From: Ktedonobacteraceae bacterium
GTDB lineage: Bacteria; Chloroflexota; Ktedonobacteria; Ktedonobacterales; Ktedonobacteraceae
Direction: 5' to 3'
Length of the DNA stretch: 64,000 bases
NCBI GenBank assembly: GCA_035653615.1
Contig: DASRBN010000039.1
Span: 1 to 64,000, forward strand
Notes under the pieces: generated by a model
What the model was told of the DNA's origin: nothing
What the model saw: only the letters and a program-made list of their open reading frames with translations
Databases searched by the model: none
Program-made: the position numbers and the translations under genes
In this document: piece after piece, positions 16,349-25,062 of the stretch
Position numbering within the stretch: position 1 is the stretch's first letter
Layout of the letters: each line of letters starts with the position of its first letter

Positions 16349-17248
16349 TTGCGCATTGTGATTTTTCGTATAGCCTACATCGGTGACACGATGATTGCTT
16401 TTCCTCTGCTGCGCGCGTTGCGCGCGAAATATCGCAACGATCATATCACGTATATAGGCAATCCGATTACATTACCGCTCGCTGACGCCTGGGGACTTGC
16501 TGATGAGGCCATGGCACAGGATGGGAACCTATCGATTGAACTGTACTCGAATGAGGGCCTTTCCGCTCCTCACTGGTTGCGTGTATTTCAACAGACCGAT
16601 CTGGCCATTTCCCTGATGCGCAATAAGACTGACGAACTGGTACAGAATTTGCGCAGGGCCGGTGCCAGAGAAGTCATCGCTGCTGATGAATTTCAGGCGG
16701 GCTCCTCCTCCAAACATGTGTTGCAGAAGCTAGCCGAATCAATTGGCATAAACAATCTCGATGCTAGCAATGTTCCCCCTTTTCGCTTGAAAGAGAATGA
16801 TTTCAATCCTGCCAGGCGCCCGATCACGATTCATCCAGGCCGGGGCAAAGAGGATGCGAGATGCTGGAAAGCCGCCTCCTATGCCACGTTGATAACGCGA
16901 CTTGTACGCGATGGGCAGTCTGTGATTGTGCTGGCCGGACCAGTTGATCAGGATCAACTCAAAGAAGTGCTGAAGCGCCTTCCATCTTCGCTGCCATCAG
17001 GCATGGTATCGGTTATGAAGAACGTGCCGCTTCTGGAGGTGGCGAAAGTGATGGAAAAGAGCAAATGCTATATAGGAACCGACTGCGGAATGACGCATAT
17101 GGCGGCATTGACCGGGGTGCCTGTCGTCGCGCTTTTCGGCCCGGTCTACCCTTTGCCCCCTTTAGGGCCACGGGTGGAGTTGATAAAGGAGCGGCTGGAG
17201 CGTTTATCTGTGGATAGAGTGCTTGCAAGCATACAGAAATACATGTGA
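16349..17248 (+). CDS. Glycosyltransferase family 9 (heptosyltransferase-like)
   Basis: 299-residue GT-B fold protein resembling ADP-heptose:LPS heptosyltransferases. The N-terminus MRIVIFRIAYIGDTMIAFPL is the classic donor-fold opening of GT9. The C-terminal half contains TIHPGRGKEDARCWKAASYA, VIVLAGPVDQ and CYIGTDCGMTHMAALTGVPVVALFGP, which match the nucleotide-sugar binding region with its conserved Asp and His. The start is a TTG at 16349 behind GGGGAGA; no ATG fits the conserved beginning. Gram-negative LPS is not expected in this lineage, so it more likely adds a sugar to another surface glycan (inference). Confidence 0.85.
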   Translation: MRIVIFRIAYIGDTMIAFPLLRALRAKYRNDHITYIGNPITLPLADAWGLADEAMAQDGNLSIELYSNEGLSAPHWLRVFQQTDLAISLMRNKTDELVQNLRRAGAREVIAADEFQAGSSSKHVLQKLAESIGINNLDASNVPPFRLKENDFNPARRPITIHPGRGKEDARCWKAASYATLITRLVRDGQSVIVLAGPVDQDQLKEVLKRLPSSLPSGMVSVMKNVPLLEVAKVMEKSKCYIGTDCGMTHMAALTGVPVVALFGPVYPLPPLGPRVELIKERLERLSVDRVLASIQKYM

Positions 17249-17314
17249 ATCAGCAGGTGCATTTCGATACTCTGGTAAACGCCATGCGCCTCCGTCGCAC
17301 CTTCATCGATGAAA

Positions 17315-17350
17315 ATCGCCTGGGGATTTTCAGAAGAATCCCCAGGCGAT
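17315..17350 (+). terminator. Strong hairpin after the glycosyltransferase gene
   Basis: 14-bp perfect stem (arm ATCGCCTGGGGATT) with an 8-nt loop, 67 nt after the stop codon. No T-run follows, but the stem is very stable. It separates the glycosyltransferase from the promoter at 17357. Confidence 0.55.
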
Positions 17351-17356
17351 AATGCC

Positions 17357-17385
17357 TTGACAAGTAACAAAGTTACAGGTATATT
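17357..17385 (+). promoter_or_regulatory. Sigma70-type promoter of the metG leader or small RNA
   Basis: TTGACA at 17357-17362, 17-bp spacer, TATATT at 17380-17385. Five of six -10 bases match consensus. Transcription would start near 17392, about 310 nt ahead of metG. Confidence 0.7.
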
Positions 17386-17391
17386 CGTGAG

Positions 17392-17670
17392 TACAGAATA
17401 GCTTCTGCGGAAATGCCGTGATGGGTGAAATTACCACACGCATTTCTCATCGCGAAAACAATAGAAAAAGGATTATTGGAGCAGATGGAACATCATTCGA
17501 CGACCTTCATTTTTGCAATGCCTATGTGCATGGTTTATGGGATGCTTACCGTATCCCACGGGTCGTCGCTGTCCTCTGCGAGCATAGACATAGTGCTTAC
17601 TTGACCGTAACAAAGTTCTTCAGGCGAAGGGGTGCAGGCGACAGACCTGCGCCCCTTTCTTTTTTGTATC
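17392..17670 (+). ncRNA. Structured leader or small RNA ending in an intrinsic terminator upstream of metG
   Basis: Between the promoter and metG is a 280-nt stretch without a credible gene. It contains a long-range stem (CGACGACC at 17498-17505 with GGTCGTCG at 17561-17568), an outer GCAGA/TCTGC pair (17481-17485 with 17575-17579) and an inner GGGAT/ATCCC hairpin. It ends at a canonical terminator. It could be an attenuator for metG or an independent small RNA. I found no T-box core or SAM-riboswitch core in it. Confidence 0.5.
17627..17666 (+). terminator. Intrinsic terminator just upstream of metG
   Basis: AAGGGGTGCAGG pairs with CCTGCGCCCCTT around a 7-nt loop, followed at once by TCTTTTTTG. 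This is the best intrinsic terminator in the window and lies only 37 nt before the metG start. Confidence 0.85.
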
Positions 17671-17703
17671 AAAATCCATTTATCGAAGGAAGAGAGGTAT
17701 CAA

Positions 17704-19284
17704 ATGACCAATTCTGAAGAGGCATCCCAGGAAGATGCAGGAGACGGCAAACGCTACTTTATCACGACCGCCATTGATTATCCGAACGCTCCGCCGCATA
17801 TCGGGCATTCGCTGGAGAAGGTGGCAGCTGATGTCCTTGCCCGCTATCATCGCCTGCAAGGACACGACACATTTTTCAGCATGGGGCTTGACGAGAATAG
17901 CCAGCATGTGGTGAAAGCATCCGAGGCTAACCATGTTGATATTCGCGCGTGGATCGAGCGTATGAATCAAGCTTTCCGCCTGGCATGGGCGAAGCTCGAT
18001 GTATCCTACGATGCCTGGATGCGCACAACAGACGAGCAGCATTTTCGGGCCTCGCAGGAACTGTTTCGCCGCGCGCAGGAACGAGGAGACATCTATAAGT
18101 CCATCTATTCCGGCTGGTACTGCCCGAACTGCAACAACTTTTATACTGACGAGGAACTGGTGAATGGCCGGTGCCCTGACCATCCATCAATCGTGCCTGA
18201 ATGGTTAGAGGAGGAGAATTACTTTTTCGCGCTCTCCAGATACAGTGACCGCTTGCTGGAGCATATTCAGACGCATCCAGAATTCATTGTACCGCCTGTG
18301 CGGCAGGCCGAGGTGCTAGGCATGATCCGGCAAGGGCTGCGCGATTTTTCTGTCTCGCGCGTAGTGAATCCGGCTCGGCAGCCCTGGGGCGTGCCGGTTC
18401 CAGGCGATCCTGGCCATGTCCTCTACGTCTGGTTCGATGCCTTAACCAATTACATTACCGTGGCCGGTTTTCCAGACGATAAAACGAGATTTAGGCATTA
18501 CTGGCCTGCCGATGCGCATGTCATCGGCAAGGATATCACGCGCTTCCACTGCCTGTACTGGCCCGCCATGTTGATGTCAGCAGGTCTGGCACTGCCGCGA
18601 CAGGTAGCAGTGCATGGTTTCATTACCCTGGAGGGGCAGCGCATCTCAAAGACGACCGGTAACATAGTCGAGCCGGTGGAACTTGTGGATGAGTTCGGGG
18701 TCGATGCAGTGCGTTACTACCTGCTGCGCAACCTGTCTTTCGCGTCCGATGGCGATTTCTCGCGCGCCGGGTTGATACGTCATTATAATGACGAGCTTGC
18801 TAATGACCTGGGCAACCTCTTGAACCGCGTCGTGACGATGACGCAGCGTTATCGGGATGGAGTCATTCCCGCGCCAGGACCGGCAGGGGTCCTTGAGGAA
18901 GACTTGCAACGTGTGGCGACGGAGACACGCATTGGAGCAGAAACGGCGTTGGAAGCATGGGAAATAGGAAATGCCCTGGGTATCATCTGGAGCCTGGTGA
19001 GGCGCGCCAATCAATACATCGAGCAAAGCGAGCCGTGGAAACTGGCTCGCCAGCCTGATAAACAGCAGCAACTTGATAATGTGCTGTATTCGGCGACAGA
19101 GGCGTTGCGCCTGCTGGCGATCTACCTGGCTCCCTTTATTCCCTCGGCATCTAACCGTATCCTGAGCCAGCTGGGATTGCTGCCTGTGAGGGGGTCAGCA
19201 TGGATTCAGGAGGGAATCTGGGGAAGTCGTGCTTTGTCGCATGTAGCGCCGGGATCACAATTATTCCCACGGATTGAGGGATAG
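17704..19284 (+). CDS. metG: Methionyl-tRNA synthetase
   Basis: 526-residue cytoplasmic class Ia synthetase that charges tRNA-Met with methionine at the cost of ATP. The start of the Rossmann fold carries TTAIDYPNAPPHIGHSLEK, containing the HIGH-type motif, and GQRISKTTGN near residue 310 is the KMSKS-type motif. A zinc-knuckle-like insert WYCPNCNNFYTDEE with a following GRCPDHP lies near residue 140. There is no C-terminal tRNA-binding (EMAP-like) domain, so this is the short form. The start at 17704 is chosen because an upstream open frame begins inside the terminator and lacks a ribosome site; GAAGAGAGG lies ahead of this ATG. Expression is probably governed by the preceding terminator unit. 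Confidence 0.95.
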   Translation: MTNSEEASQEDAGDGKRYFITTAIDYPNAPPHIGHSLEKVAADVLARYHRLQGHDTFFSMGLDENSQHVVKASEANHVDIRAWIERMNQAFRLAWAKLDVSYDAWMRTTDEQHFRASQELFRRAQERGDIYKSIYSGWYCPNCNNFYTDEELVNGRCPDHPSIVPEWLEEENYFFALSRYSDRLLEHIQTHPEFIVPPVRQAEVLGMIRQGLRDFSVSRVVNPARQPWGVPVPGDPGHVLYVWFDALTNYITVAGFPDDKTRFRHYWPADAHVIGKDITRFHCLYWPAMLMSAGLALPRQVAVHGFITLEGQRISKTTGNIVEPVELVDEFGVDAVRYYLLRNLSFASDGDFSRAGLIRHYNDELANDLGNLLNRVVTMTQRYRDGVIPAPGPAGVLEEDLQRVATETRIGAETALEAWEIGNALGIIWSLVRRANQYIEQSEPWKLARQPDKQQQLDNVLYSATEALRLLAIYLAPFIPSASNRILSQLGLLPVRGSAWIQEGIWGSRALSHVAPGSQLFPRIEG

Positions 19285-19318
19285 GGGCGTTATCACATCA
19301 CTGTAAAGGAGGAAACAG

Positions 19319-20536
19319 ATGCCCATCATCGAGGTTGAGGGATTAGCAAAAACGTTCAGAACGCGCCAGCGTGAAGCTGGTTTGGCAAGCAGCTTGCGGT
19401 CGTTTGTCGCGCCTAAATATCGCGAGCGTGAGGCCGTGAAGCCCACCAGTTTCTCGCTTGAGCAAGGAGAGGTGCTTGCCTTTATCGGGCCGAACGGTGC
19501 AGGCAAATCTACCACCATTAAAATGCTGACGGGCATCCTGTATCCTTCCGCGGGCAAGGCTCACGTCCTGGGCATGATACCCTGGCAACAGAGGCGCAAA
19601 CTGGCATTTCATATAGCCAGTGTATATGGGCAGAAATCTCAATTGTGGTATCATCTGCCGCCGCAGGATACTTTCAACCTGCTTGCGCGCATTTATGAAC
19701 TGGATATGGAGGAGTATCGAAAGCGCCGCGACTTCCTGGTCGATGTGTTCGATATCGCAGAATACATGCAGACTCCGGCGCGCAAGCTGAGCCTGGGAGA
19801 GCGGATGCGTTGCGAGCTGGCGGCGGCTCTGCTGCACAGGCCCTCGGTCGTCTTCTTAGACGAGCCGACTATCGGGTTGGATGTCATCGCCAAACAGCGC
19901 ATCCGCGACCTGATCGGTCATTTGAATACACAGGAGGGTGTCACCATTTTTCTGACTTCGCATGACGCGGGGGATATCGAGCAGGTCTGCCGGCGCGCGA
20001 TTGTCATCAATCACGGGGAGATCATCCTCGACGCGCCCGTTGCCAGGCTGAAACGTGACTACCTGAAGGTGAAAACGGTCGATCTGCTGCTGGAGGAGCC
20101 TGCCGCAACATTGTTAAAAATTGACGAGCGCAGTGGCAGGCAGCGCTTGAGCATACAACTGCCAGGATCAATCCATGAGGAGATACAGGATACAGTGAGT
20201 ATCCAGGTATTGAAGGCGAAGGAGCATGGTCTGAAGCTGGCAATCGATACGTCGCGCAGTCCGCTTGAACCGGTGATTGCCGCGATCATGCAGCATTGCC
20301 ATATCCTCGACATGACCATCTCCGACCCACCGATGGAGGAGATCATCGCGACCATTTACGGGCAGAAAGATGGGGAGACGCCATTCATGACCCCGCCATC
20401 TAATGCTGAAATAGAGCTTCTTCAAACCAACGAATCAGAATCACGAGAAAATGGCAGTACAGAATACATGGTATCAACGGATACAAAGCCCGAAATTGAG
20501 CCGGAGTCCTTGATACCATTCGCGGAAGGAGATTAA
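19319..20536 (+). CDS. ABC-2 type transporter ATP-binding protein (VdeA/COG4586-like)
   Basis: 405-residue ATPase that powers the two permeases encoded directly downstream. The N-terminal domain (1-240) has Walker A GPNGAGKSTT, signature LSLGERMRCELAAA and Walker B VVFLDEPTIGLD, with a switch His in TSHDAGD. The longer C-terminal extension contains a regulatory-like domain (about 240-345) and a low-complexity acidic tail. The ATPase-plus-two-permease set fits the viologen/daunorubicin-type exporters with ABC-2 permeases of the DUF990 group. A strong AAAGGAGG site precedes the ATG. It starts 34 nt after metG and may share its transcript. Substrate unknown. Confidence 0.9.
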   Translation: MPIIEVEGLAKTFRTRQREAGLASSLRSFVAPKYREREAVKPTSFSLEQGEVLAFIGPNGAGKSTTIKMLTGILYPSAGKAHVLGMIPWQQRRKLAFHIASVYGQKSQLWYHLPPQDTFNLLARIYELDMEEYRKRRDFLVDVFDIAEYMQTPARKLSLGERMRCELAAALLHRPSVVFLDEPTIGLDVIAKQRIRDLIGHLNTQEGVTIFLTSHDAGDIEQVCRRAIVINHGEIILDAPVARLKRDYLKVKTVDLLLEEPAATLLKIDERSGRQRLSIQLPGSIHEEIQDTVSIQVLKAKEHGLKLAIDTSRSPLEPVIAAIMQHCHILDMTISDPPMEEIIATIYGQKDGETPFMTPPSNAEIELLQTNESESRENGSTEYMVSTDTKPEIEPESLIPFAEGD

Positions 20537-20540
20537 GGAT

Positions 20541-21386
20541 ATGGGTGCATTGATACGTGTTCAAAAGCGCACTCCTGGCCAGAGGCTTGTACTCGTGCTG
20601 AGAAAGTACCTGGCTGTGATGCGCGTGAGCATTGCCAGCAACCTGGCCTATATGATGGAAGTCTTCTTTCGCGGGTTGTTCCTCGTTGTGCTGATCTTCG
20701 TGCTGGGACAGTTATGGAAAACGACGTATTCGGCGCGGGGAGCAACGCTGCTGAGCGGGTTCAGCATCAGCGATATGATCTGGTACCTGGCAGCTGCCGA
20801 GATGATCGCGACTTCCATGCCGGCATTGACGCGCCGTATCGACCAGGAGGTACGTTCGGGGCAACTCGCTTACCTGTTGGTACGGCCATGCAGTTATGTT
20901 TTCTATAACTTTGCGCAATACCTGGGCGAGCGGGTGGTACGCTTCATCATCAATGGCATCGTGGCCGCCTCGGTCGCGCTGATCTTCGTGGGGCCGCCGC
21001 ATCTCACCTGGATGGGAGTAGTTGTCTGGCCGTTCGTCACCTTGCTGGCGATGTGCATCGACTTCGTGGCCTACTTCAGCATCGGATTGCTGGCATTCTG
21101 GACTGAAGATACCAATTCGTTCAGTTTCGTGTTCAGTCGCCTGACGTTGGTGCTGGGCGGTGTGCTGGCGCCATTAGAGATTTTTCCACAGCCGCTGCGC
21201 AGCATTGCCCAGGCGCTGCCTTTCAGCGCCATCCTGTACGGCCCTGCCCGCACGCTGGTGCATTTTGAGTTCTATCCGTTCCTGGGATTACTAGAACAGC
21301 AATTGATCACCCTGGCGGTAGGCGGCGCGATTCTGTTTGCCATCTACTCGGTCGCAATTCGACGAGTGAGTATCAATGGAGGCTAG
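20541..21386 (+). CDS. ABC-2 type transporter permease (DUF990-like), first subunit
   Basis: 281-residue membrane protein with about six hydrophobic helices, starting 4 nt after the ATPase stop, so translation is probably coupled. It has the layout of the first permease in ATPase-permease-permease exporters (AVMRVSIASNLAYMMEVFFRGLF at the N-terminus, RLTLVLGGVLAPLEIFPQPL near residue 200). The conserved GGxxAPLExFP-like segment is typical of this family. It should dimerise with the downstream permease and export an amphipathic or toxic compound, but no residues indicate which one. Confidence 0.85.
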   Translation: MGALIRVQKRTPGQRLVLVLRKYLAVMRVSIASNLAYMMEVFFRGLFLVVLIFVLGQLWKTTYSARGATLLSGFSISDMIWYLAAAEMIATSMPALTRRIDQEVRSGQLAYLLVRPCSYVFYNFAQYLGERVVRFIINGIVAASVALIFVGPPHLTWMGVVVWPFVTLLAMCIDFVAYFSIGLLAFWTEDTNSFSFVFSRLTLVLGGVLAPLEIFPQPLRSIAQALPFSAILYGPARTLVHFEFYPFLGLLEQQLITLAVGGAILFAIYSVAIRRVSINGG

Positions 21387-21389
21387 AAA

Positions 21390-22196
21390 ATGATGGCCAT
21401 TGTCAAAATCGGTACGCGAACGCTGAGTTTTATGAAGGCGTACTTCGTCGCCAACCTGCAGGCGGCAATGGAGTATCGCGCGGCTTTCTGGACGCAGATT
21501 CTCACGATGGTAGCTAATGATAGTCTGTGGCTCTTTTTCTGGTGGACCTACTTCCGCCAGTTCCCACTGGTGCATGGCTGGCAGAACACAGATATCGTCA
21601 TACTCTGGGCCGTCTCTGCCTGCGCTTTCGGCATTGCGATGTGCGTCTTTGGCAACGCTCCCAAACTGGCTGCTCTGATTATGAACGGCGGGCTGGATGC
21701 ATACCTGGGCATGCCTCGCAATGTGCTGCTGCACGTCTGCATTTCGGCGACAGATCCATCGGCCTGGGGCGATGTCATTTTTAGTGTGGGAGCCTTTGTC
21801 CTGTTCCTGCATCCCGACGTATTGCATTTCGGGCTATTCGTATTGCTGGCCGTACAAAGCGCCCTGATCTTCGTGGCCTTTCTTGTGATTCTCGGCTCGA
21901 TGGCGTTCTTTGTCGGCAATACAGAGGGTATGACGCAGCAAGTTTTTGGGGCGCTGATCACATTCAGCACCTACCCTATGAACATCTTTACGGGAGTCGT
22001 GCGCCTGCTGCTCTTCACCATCGTTCCGGCGGGCTTCATCTCGTTTGTGCCTCTTCAGTTGCTGCACCAGTTCACCTGGCCGCTGTTGGGAGCGATGGCC
22101 GGATTTACCGCCTTGTTTGTAAGTGTGGCGATGATCGTGTTCCGGTTAGGGCTGCGCAGGTATGAGAGCGGGAATCTGTTAGGGATGCAGAATTGA
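21390..22196 (+). CDS. ABC-2 type transporter permease (DUF990-like), second subunit
   Basis: 268-residue membrane protein with about six helices, 3 nt downstream of the first permease, preceded by GGAGG. It contains MEYRAAFWTQILTMVANDSLW near the N-terminus and FSTYPMNIFTGVVRLLLF near residue 195; the latter is the second-permease version of the conserved YPxxIF-type segment. The operon ends here with a hairpin at 22211-22250. Start alternatives ATG 21390 and ATG 21393 are adjacent; spacing slightly favours the first. Confidence 0.85.
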   Translation: MMAIVKIGTRTLSFMKAYFVANLQAAMEYRAAFWTQILTMVANDSLWLFFWWTYFRQFPLVHGWQNTDIVILWAVSACAFGIAMCVFGNAPKLAALIMNGGLDAYLGMPRNVLLHVCISATDPSAWGDVIFSVGAFVLFLHPDVLHFGLFVLLAVQSALIFVAFLVILGSMAFFVGNTEGMTQQVFGALITFSTYPMNIFTGVVRLLLFTIVPAGFISFVPLQLLHQFTWPLLGAMAGFTALFVSVAMIVFRLGLRRYESGNLLGMQN

Positions 22197-22210
22197 TAGG
22201 CATTAGAGGC

Positions 22211-22250
22211 AAAATATGAGCGGGACAAAAATGCCGCTCATATTTTATTT
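22211..22250. terminator. Bidirectional terminator between the ABC operon and the Uma2 gene
   Basis: AAAATATGAGCGG pairs with CCGCTCATATTTT around a 10-nt loop and is followed by ATTT on the plus strand and A/T-rich sequence on the other side. It serves the plus-strand ABC operon and overlaps the end of the minus-strand Uma2 gene. Confidence 0.7.
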
Positions 22251-22835
22251 GAAAAGGCGCGCAAGAGGACAGGTAAAGCCTGGCACTACATCCAATCCGT
22301 CCAGGGAGTCATTGATATTCAGTATCGCTGTAGGAGTATCGCTGCCCTGCTGCCATACCTCAGCCTCTTTTGCCTGGGGCCAGATGATCCAGACCAGTCT
22401 TACTCCTGCGCTAAGCCACATTCTTGCTCGCTCGATCATCTCCGGTCGATACTGGCTGGGGGATACCACCTCTACTATCAGGTCTGGTGCCAGGCGCGGG
22501 AATGAAAGGCTCTCAGGCGTGTTTGGACGAGGAATACGGGCGGCAGCTACAAAAGCCAGGTCAGGGCTACGAACGGTATCGGGCTCACCTCGCTGGCTCA
22601 GGAGATAGCCTGCCTGTGAAAGTGTGCATTCTCCGAGGTTATGCTCCTCGACATAAGGTAAGAGACGAGCAGCCAGGCGCGCTGCAACTACATCATGGTT
22701 GTAGCCAGCCAGAGGCATCCTGACCAGTCTCCCTTCTGCCAATTCGTAGTGCCAACCGTCTTCCCTGGGCAGGCGGATAAACTCCTCTGCTGTCATGAGC
22801 GTACCAGGCTGTATTGTAATCGTGTAATAGGCCAT
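22245..22835 (-). CDS. Uma2-family (DUF820) putative endonuclease-fold protein
   Basis: 196-residue soluble protein of the Uma2/DUF820 family, which has a PD-(D/E)XK restriction-like fold. It opens with the family hallmark TAEEFIRLPREDGWHYELAEGRLVRM. The putative active site is RSPDLAFV followed by PDLIVEVVSPSQ, giving the Asp and ExV residues. Members occur in many paralogues in Chloroflexota and cyanobacteria and their role is not established. Start ATG at 22835 has GAGGT 7 nt upstream. The gene is isolated, convergent with the ABC operon and divergent from nothing close. DNA cleavage is a fold-based inference only. Confidence 0.88.
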   Translation of the reverse strand: MAYYTITIQPGTLMTAEEFIRLPREDGWHYELAEGRLVRMPLAGYNHDVVAARLAARLLPYVEEHNLGECTLSQAGYLLSQRGEPDTVRSPDLAFVAAARIPRPNTPESLSFPRLAPDLIVEVVSPSQYRPEMIERARMWLSAGVRLVWIIWPQAKEAEVWQQGSDTPTAILNINDSLDGLDVVPGFTCPLARLFK

Positions 22836-22920
22836 CAGGATACCTCAATCTGCCTGTGAAGAAGCCTCACTTACGTTTATCCTAGTATAGCAGCGTGTAG
22901 ATGATCTGGCAATAGCCCTG

Positions 22921-24921
22921 TTACAAATATTTCTCCAGCCATTTTAGTATCCGCTCCTCCTCATCACACCTGTGGTCATACTCAAGGTTGCCGTGGCCCT
23001 CACGTGGATAGATGACCAACTCCGTAGGAACGCCCCGTTCCTTCAAGGCGCGGTAGAATGCGTAGGCCTGGTTGACGGGAACAATGTAATCTTCTTCTCC
23101 ATGGACGATGAGGGTTGGAGTCTGCACGCGAGCAGCAAATGTGATGGCGGAACGGGCTCGATAAGCTTCGGGATGTTCAAGTGGATCAACGCCGATAAAG
23201 CGCGTATCCCAATCGAATATGATTGATTGGGCATGGAAACTGTGAAAGTCGGAGATACCGGATGCCATAACCGCCACCGAAAAGCGCGTCGTCTGTGTTA
23301 TTGCCCATGCTGCCATGAAACCGCCGTAGCTGCCACCGGCAATAGCAACGCGATTGCCATCGACCATACCGCGCTCGACCAGGTAGTCGATGCCACAGAG
23401 CAAATCCTGGAGATCCTTGCCGCCCATATCGCCCACGACCGCATCGGCGAAGGCTACCCCACGTCCCCAGCTTCCGCGTATATTGGCGCGCAACACAGCA
23501 TAACCGGCGGAGGCCAGTTCCTGGGCGCTAAAGTATGTATAGCCAAAATCATCAGTCCAGGCGAATGATGGGCCACCATGCACATCCACAACAAGCGGAG
23601 GGAGAGTGTTACCTTTGTGCGAAAGCGGCGGCGTAAAGAGCGCGTCGATGCGCCAGCCATCAATGCTTTCATACTTGATTGCCTGGCTGGGGGCAATGGC
23701 GAAGGTTTCCTCGGCAAGAGGGTTTAACTGTGAAAGGCGCTTCCAACGAATGCCGGTTGTTTTTGTTCCCTCTTTGCTAAGAGTGCCGAAATAGATATCG
23801 GGTGGATGTTGCTCGTTTGCGTGCGTGGTTACGAAAGATTGCATATCAGGGGTGAGCGAGAGATGGGGCCAGGCAGTGTCCATCACAAAATTTTCGTCGA
23901 GCAGCGTTATTGTGCCGGTGGCTTCATCCAACATGCCGATTTGCTGCGTAACTCCTTGCCACGCGGTAAAAAGCAGGCGCTGACCATCGGGAAACCAGCG
24001 GCACCAGGCCGGGCTACACTGAATGCCGGGCGTCAGATTACGTGGTTCATGCGCTCCATTTCCAGTCTCAATGACGAAAATGTCTCCGCCCCCCTTGCAA
24101 GGGTCGCTCCATTCACCTGAGATGTACGCAAGACGCGAGCCATCGGGCGACCAGCTAAGAGCGCTGGCCTGACGGGTTAAGTGTGTAATCTGCCGGATAG
24201 CCCCTCCCCCGGCAGAAACGATGCCAATCTGACCGCGGTACCAATCTGTCGCATCCGGTCCGCTCGAGTAGTAAATAGCGATTTGCTTGCCATCGGGCGA
24301 CCAGGCGTATTCCCAGATCGTGAGGTTATCGGGGGTGAGGGGTTCGGGAACATCGCCATGCACATGCACCTTCCAGAGCCGCTTATGGCGCCCCGGCATG
24401 ATGACACGCGGGTCGGTGCCGGGTTCCTTGCCCTCCAGGGAGAGGAAGGAAATATAGTGACCGTCGGGCGACCATTCCAGGTCGCTTACCCCATTTGGCA
24501 TCGTGCAGATTTGCTCAGGCTCACCTCCCGGGAATGACATGACATGAGGCTGGGCTTTGGACCTTTGTTTCTCCTGGCCCTTTTCATCTGCTTTACCCCC
24601 TTCGCCCATCTCTTTGGAGATAAATGCCAGTTGCTTGCCATCGGGCGACCAGCGCGGGCAACTATCATCGTGCTGGCTGCGTGTTATAGGGCGGGGCTCA
24701 TTACCGGCAATCTCAGCCAACCAGATGCGTCTTCGTTTTTTAGGCTGTTCAGGAATCCATTCTGAAACGACAAAGGCGACATGCCGGCCATCTGGAGAAA
24801 GGTTTGCGTCGCTGGCGAGGCGGAGCTTTTCCAACATTCCAGGAGTAATCGGAACTCGTGCGTTTGACTGGCTATTATCAGGAAATACAGCTTCAGGCGT
24901 GGTGTTGTGTGTCTCACTCAT
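22921..24921 (-). CDS. S9 family prolyl oligopeptidase-type serine peptidase
   Basis: 666-residue soluble peptidase of the acylaminoacyl-peptidase/dipeptidyl-peptidase group. Residues about 35-390 hold repeated WSPDGxxIAF-like blades of a beta-propeller that gates the active site. Residues about 410-666 form the alpha/beta-hydrolase domain with nucleophile elbow GGSYGGFMA (Ser531), the Asp region HGEEDYIVPVNQ and the His in YPREGHGN. No signal peptide is visible, so it should act in the cytoplasm on short peptides. Start ATG at 24921 follows a CTGGAG site. It is divergent from the XdhC gene, sharing a 140-bp promoter region. A Lys/Glu-rich insert at about 110-120 looks like a surface loop. 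Confidence 0.92.
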   Translation of the reverse strand: MSETHNTTPEAVFPDNSQSNARVPITPGMLEKLRLASDANLSPDGRHVAFVVSEWIPEQPKKRRRIWLAEIAGNEPRPITRSQHDDSCPRWSPDGKQLAFISKEMGEGGKADEKGQEKQRSKAQPHVMSFPGGEPEQICTMPNGVSDLEWSPDGHYISFLSLEGKEPGTDPRVIMPGRHKRLWKVHVHGDVPEPLTPDNLTIWEYAWSPDGKQIAIYYSSGPDATDWYRGQIGIVSAGGGAIRQITHLTRQASALSWSPDGSRLAYISGEWSDPCKGGGDIFVIETGNGAHEPRNLTPGIQCSPAWCRWFPDGQRLLFTAWQGVTQQIGMLDEATGTITLLDENFVMDTAWPHLSLTPDMQSFVTTHANEQHPPDIYFGTLSKEGTKTTGIRWKRLSQLNPLAEETFAIAPSQAIKYESIDGWRIDALFTPPLSHKGNTLPPLVVDVHGGPSFAWTDDFGYTYFSAQELASAGYAVLRANIRGSWGRGVAFADAVVGDMGGKDLQDLLCGIDYLVERGMVDGNRVAIAGGSYGGFMAAWAITQTTRFSVAVMASGISDFHSFHAQSIIFDWDTRFIGVDPLEHPEAYRARSAITFAARVQTPTLIVHGEEDYIVPVNQAYAFYRALKERGVPTELVIYPREGHGNLEYDHRCDEEERILKWLEKYL

Positions 24922-25062
24922 TACAAAATGCTCCAGACGAAATCATAATTGCTCTTCCGCTGAGTGGGAAAAGATTTATCGGCACGGTGATGTCTGCTAT
25001 TATACAATAGAGAACAGCGAAGGAACAAATAGTCGGGTTTAAGAAACAGGGAAAATACGAAC

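Noticed and set aside
17392-17670. T-box or SAM riboswitch for metG
   Set aside because: The T-box core (TGGNACCGCG) and SAM-riboswitch core elements are absent. The element is reported as unclassified.
24177-24765. Small plus- and minus-strand open frames within the S9 peptidase gene
   Set aside because: Shadow frames of the repeated WSPDG propeller blades.
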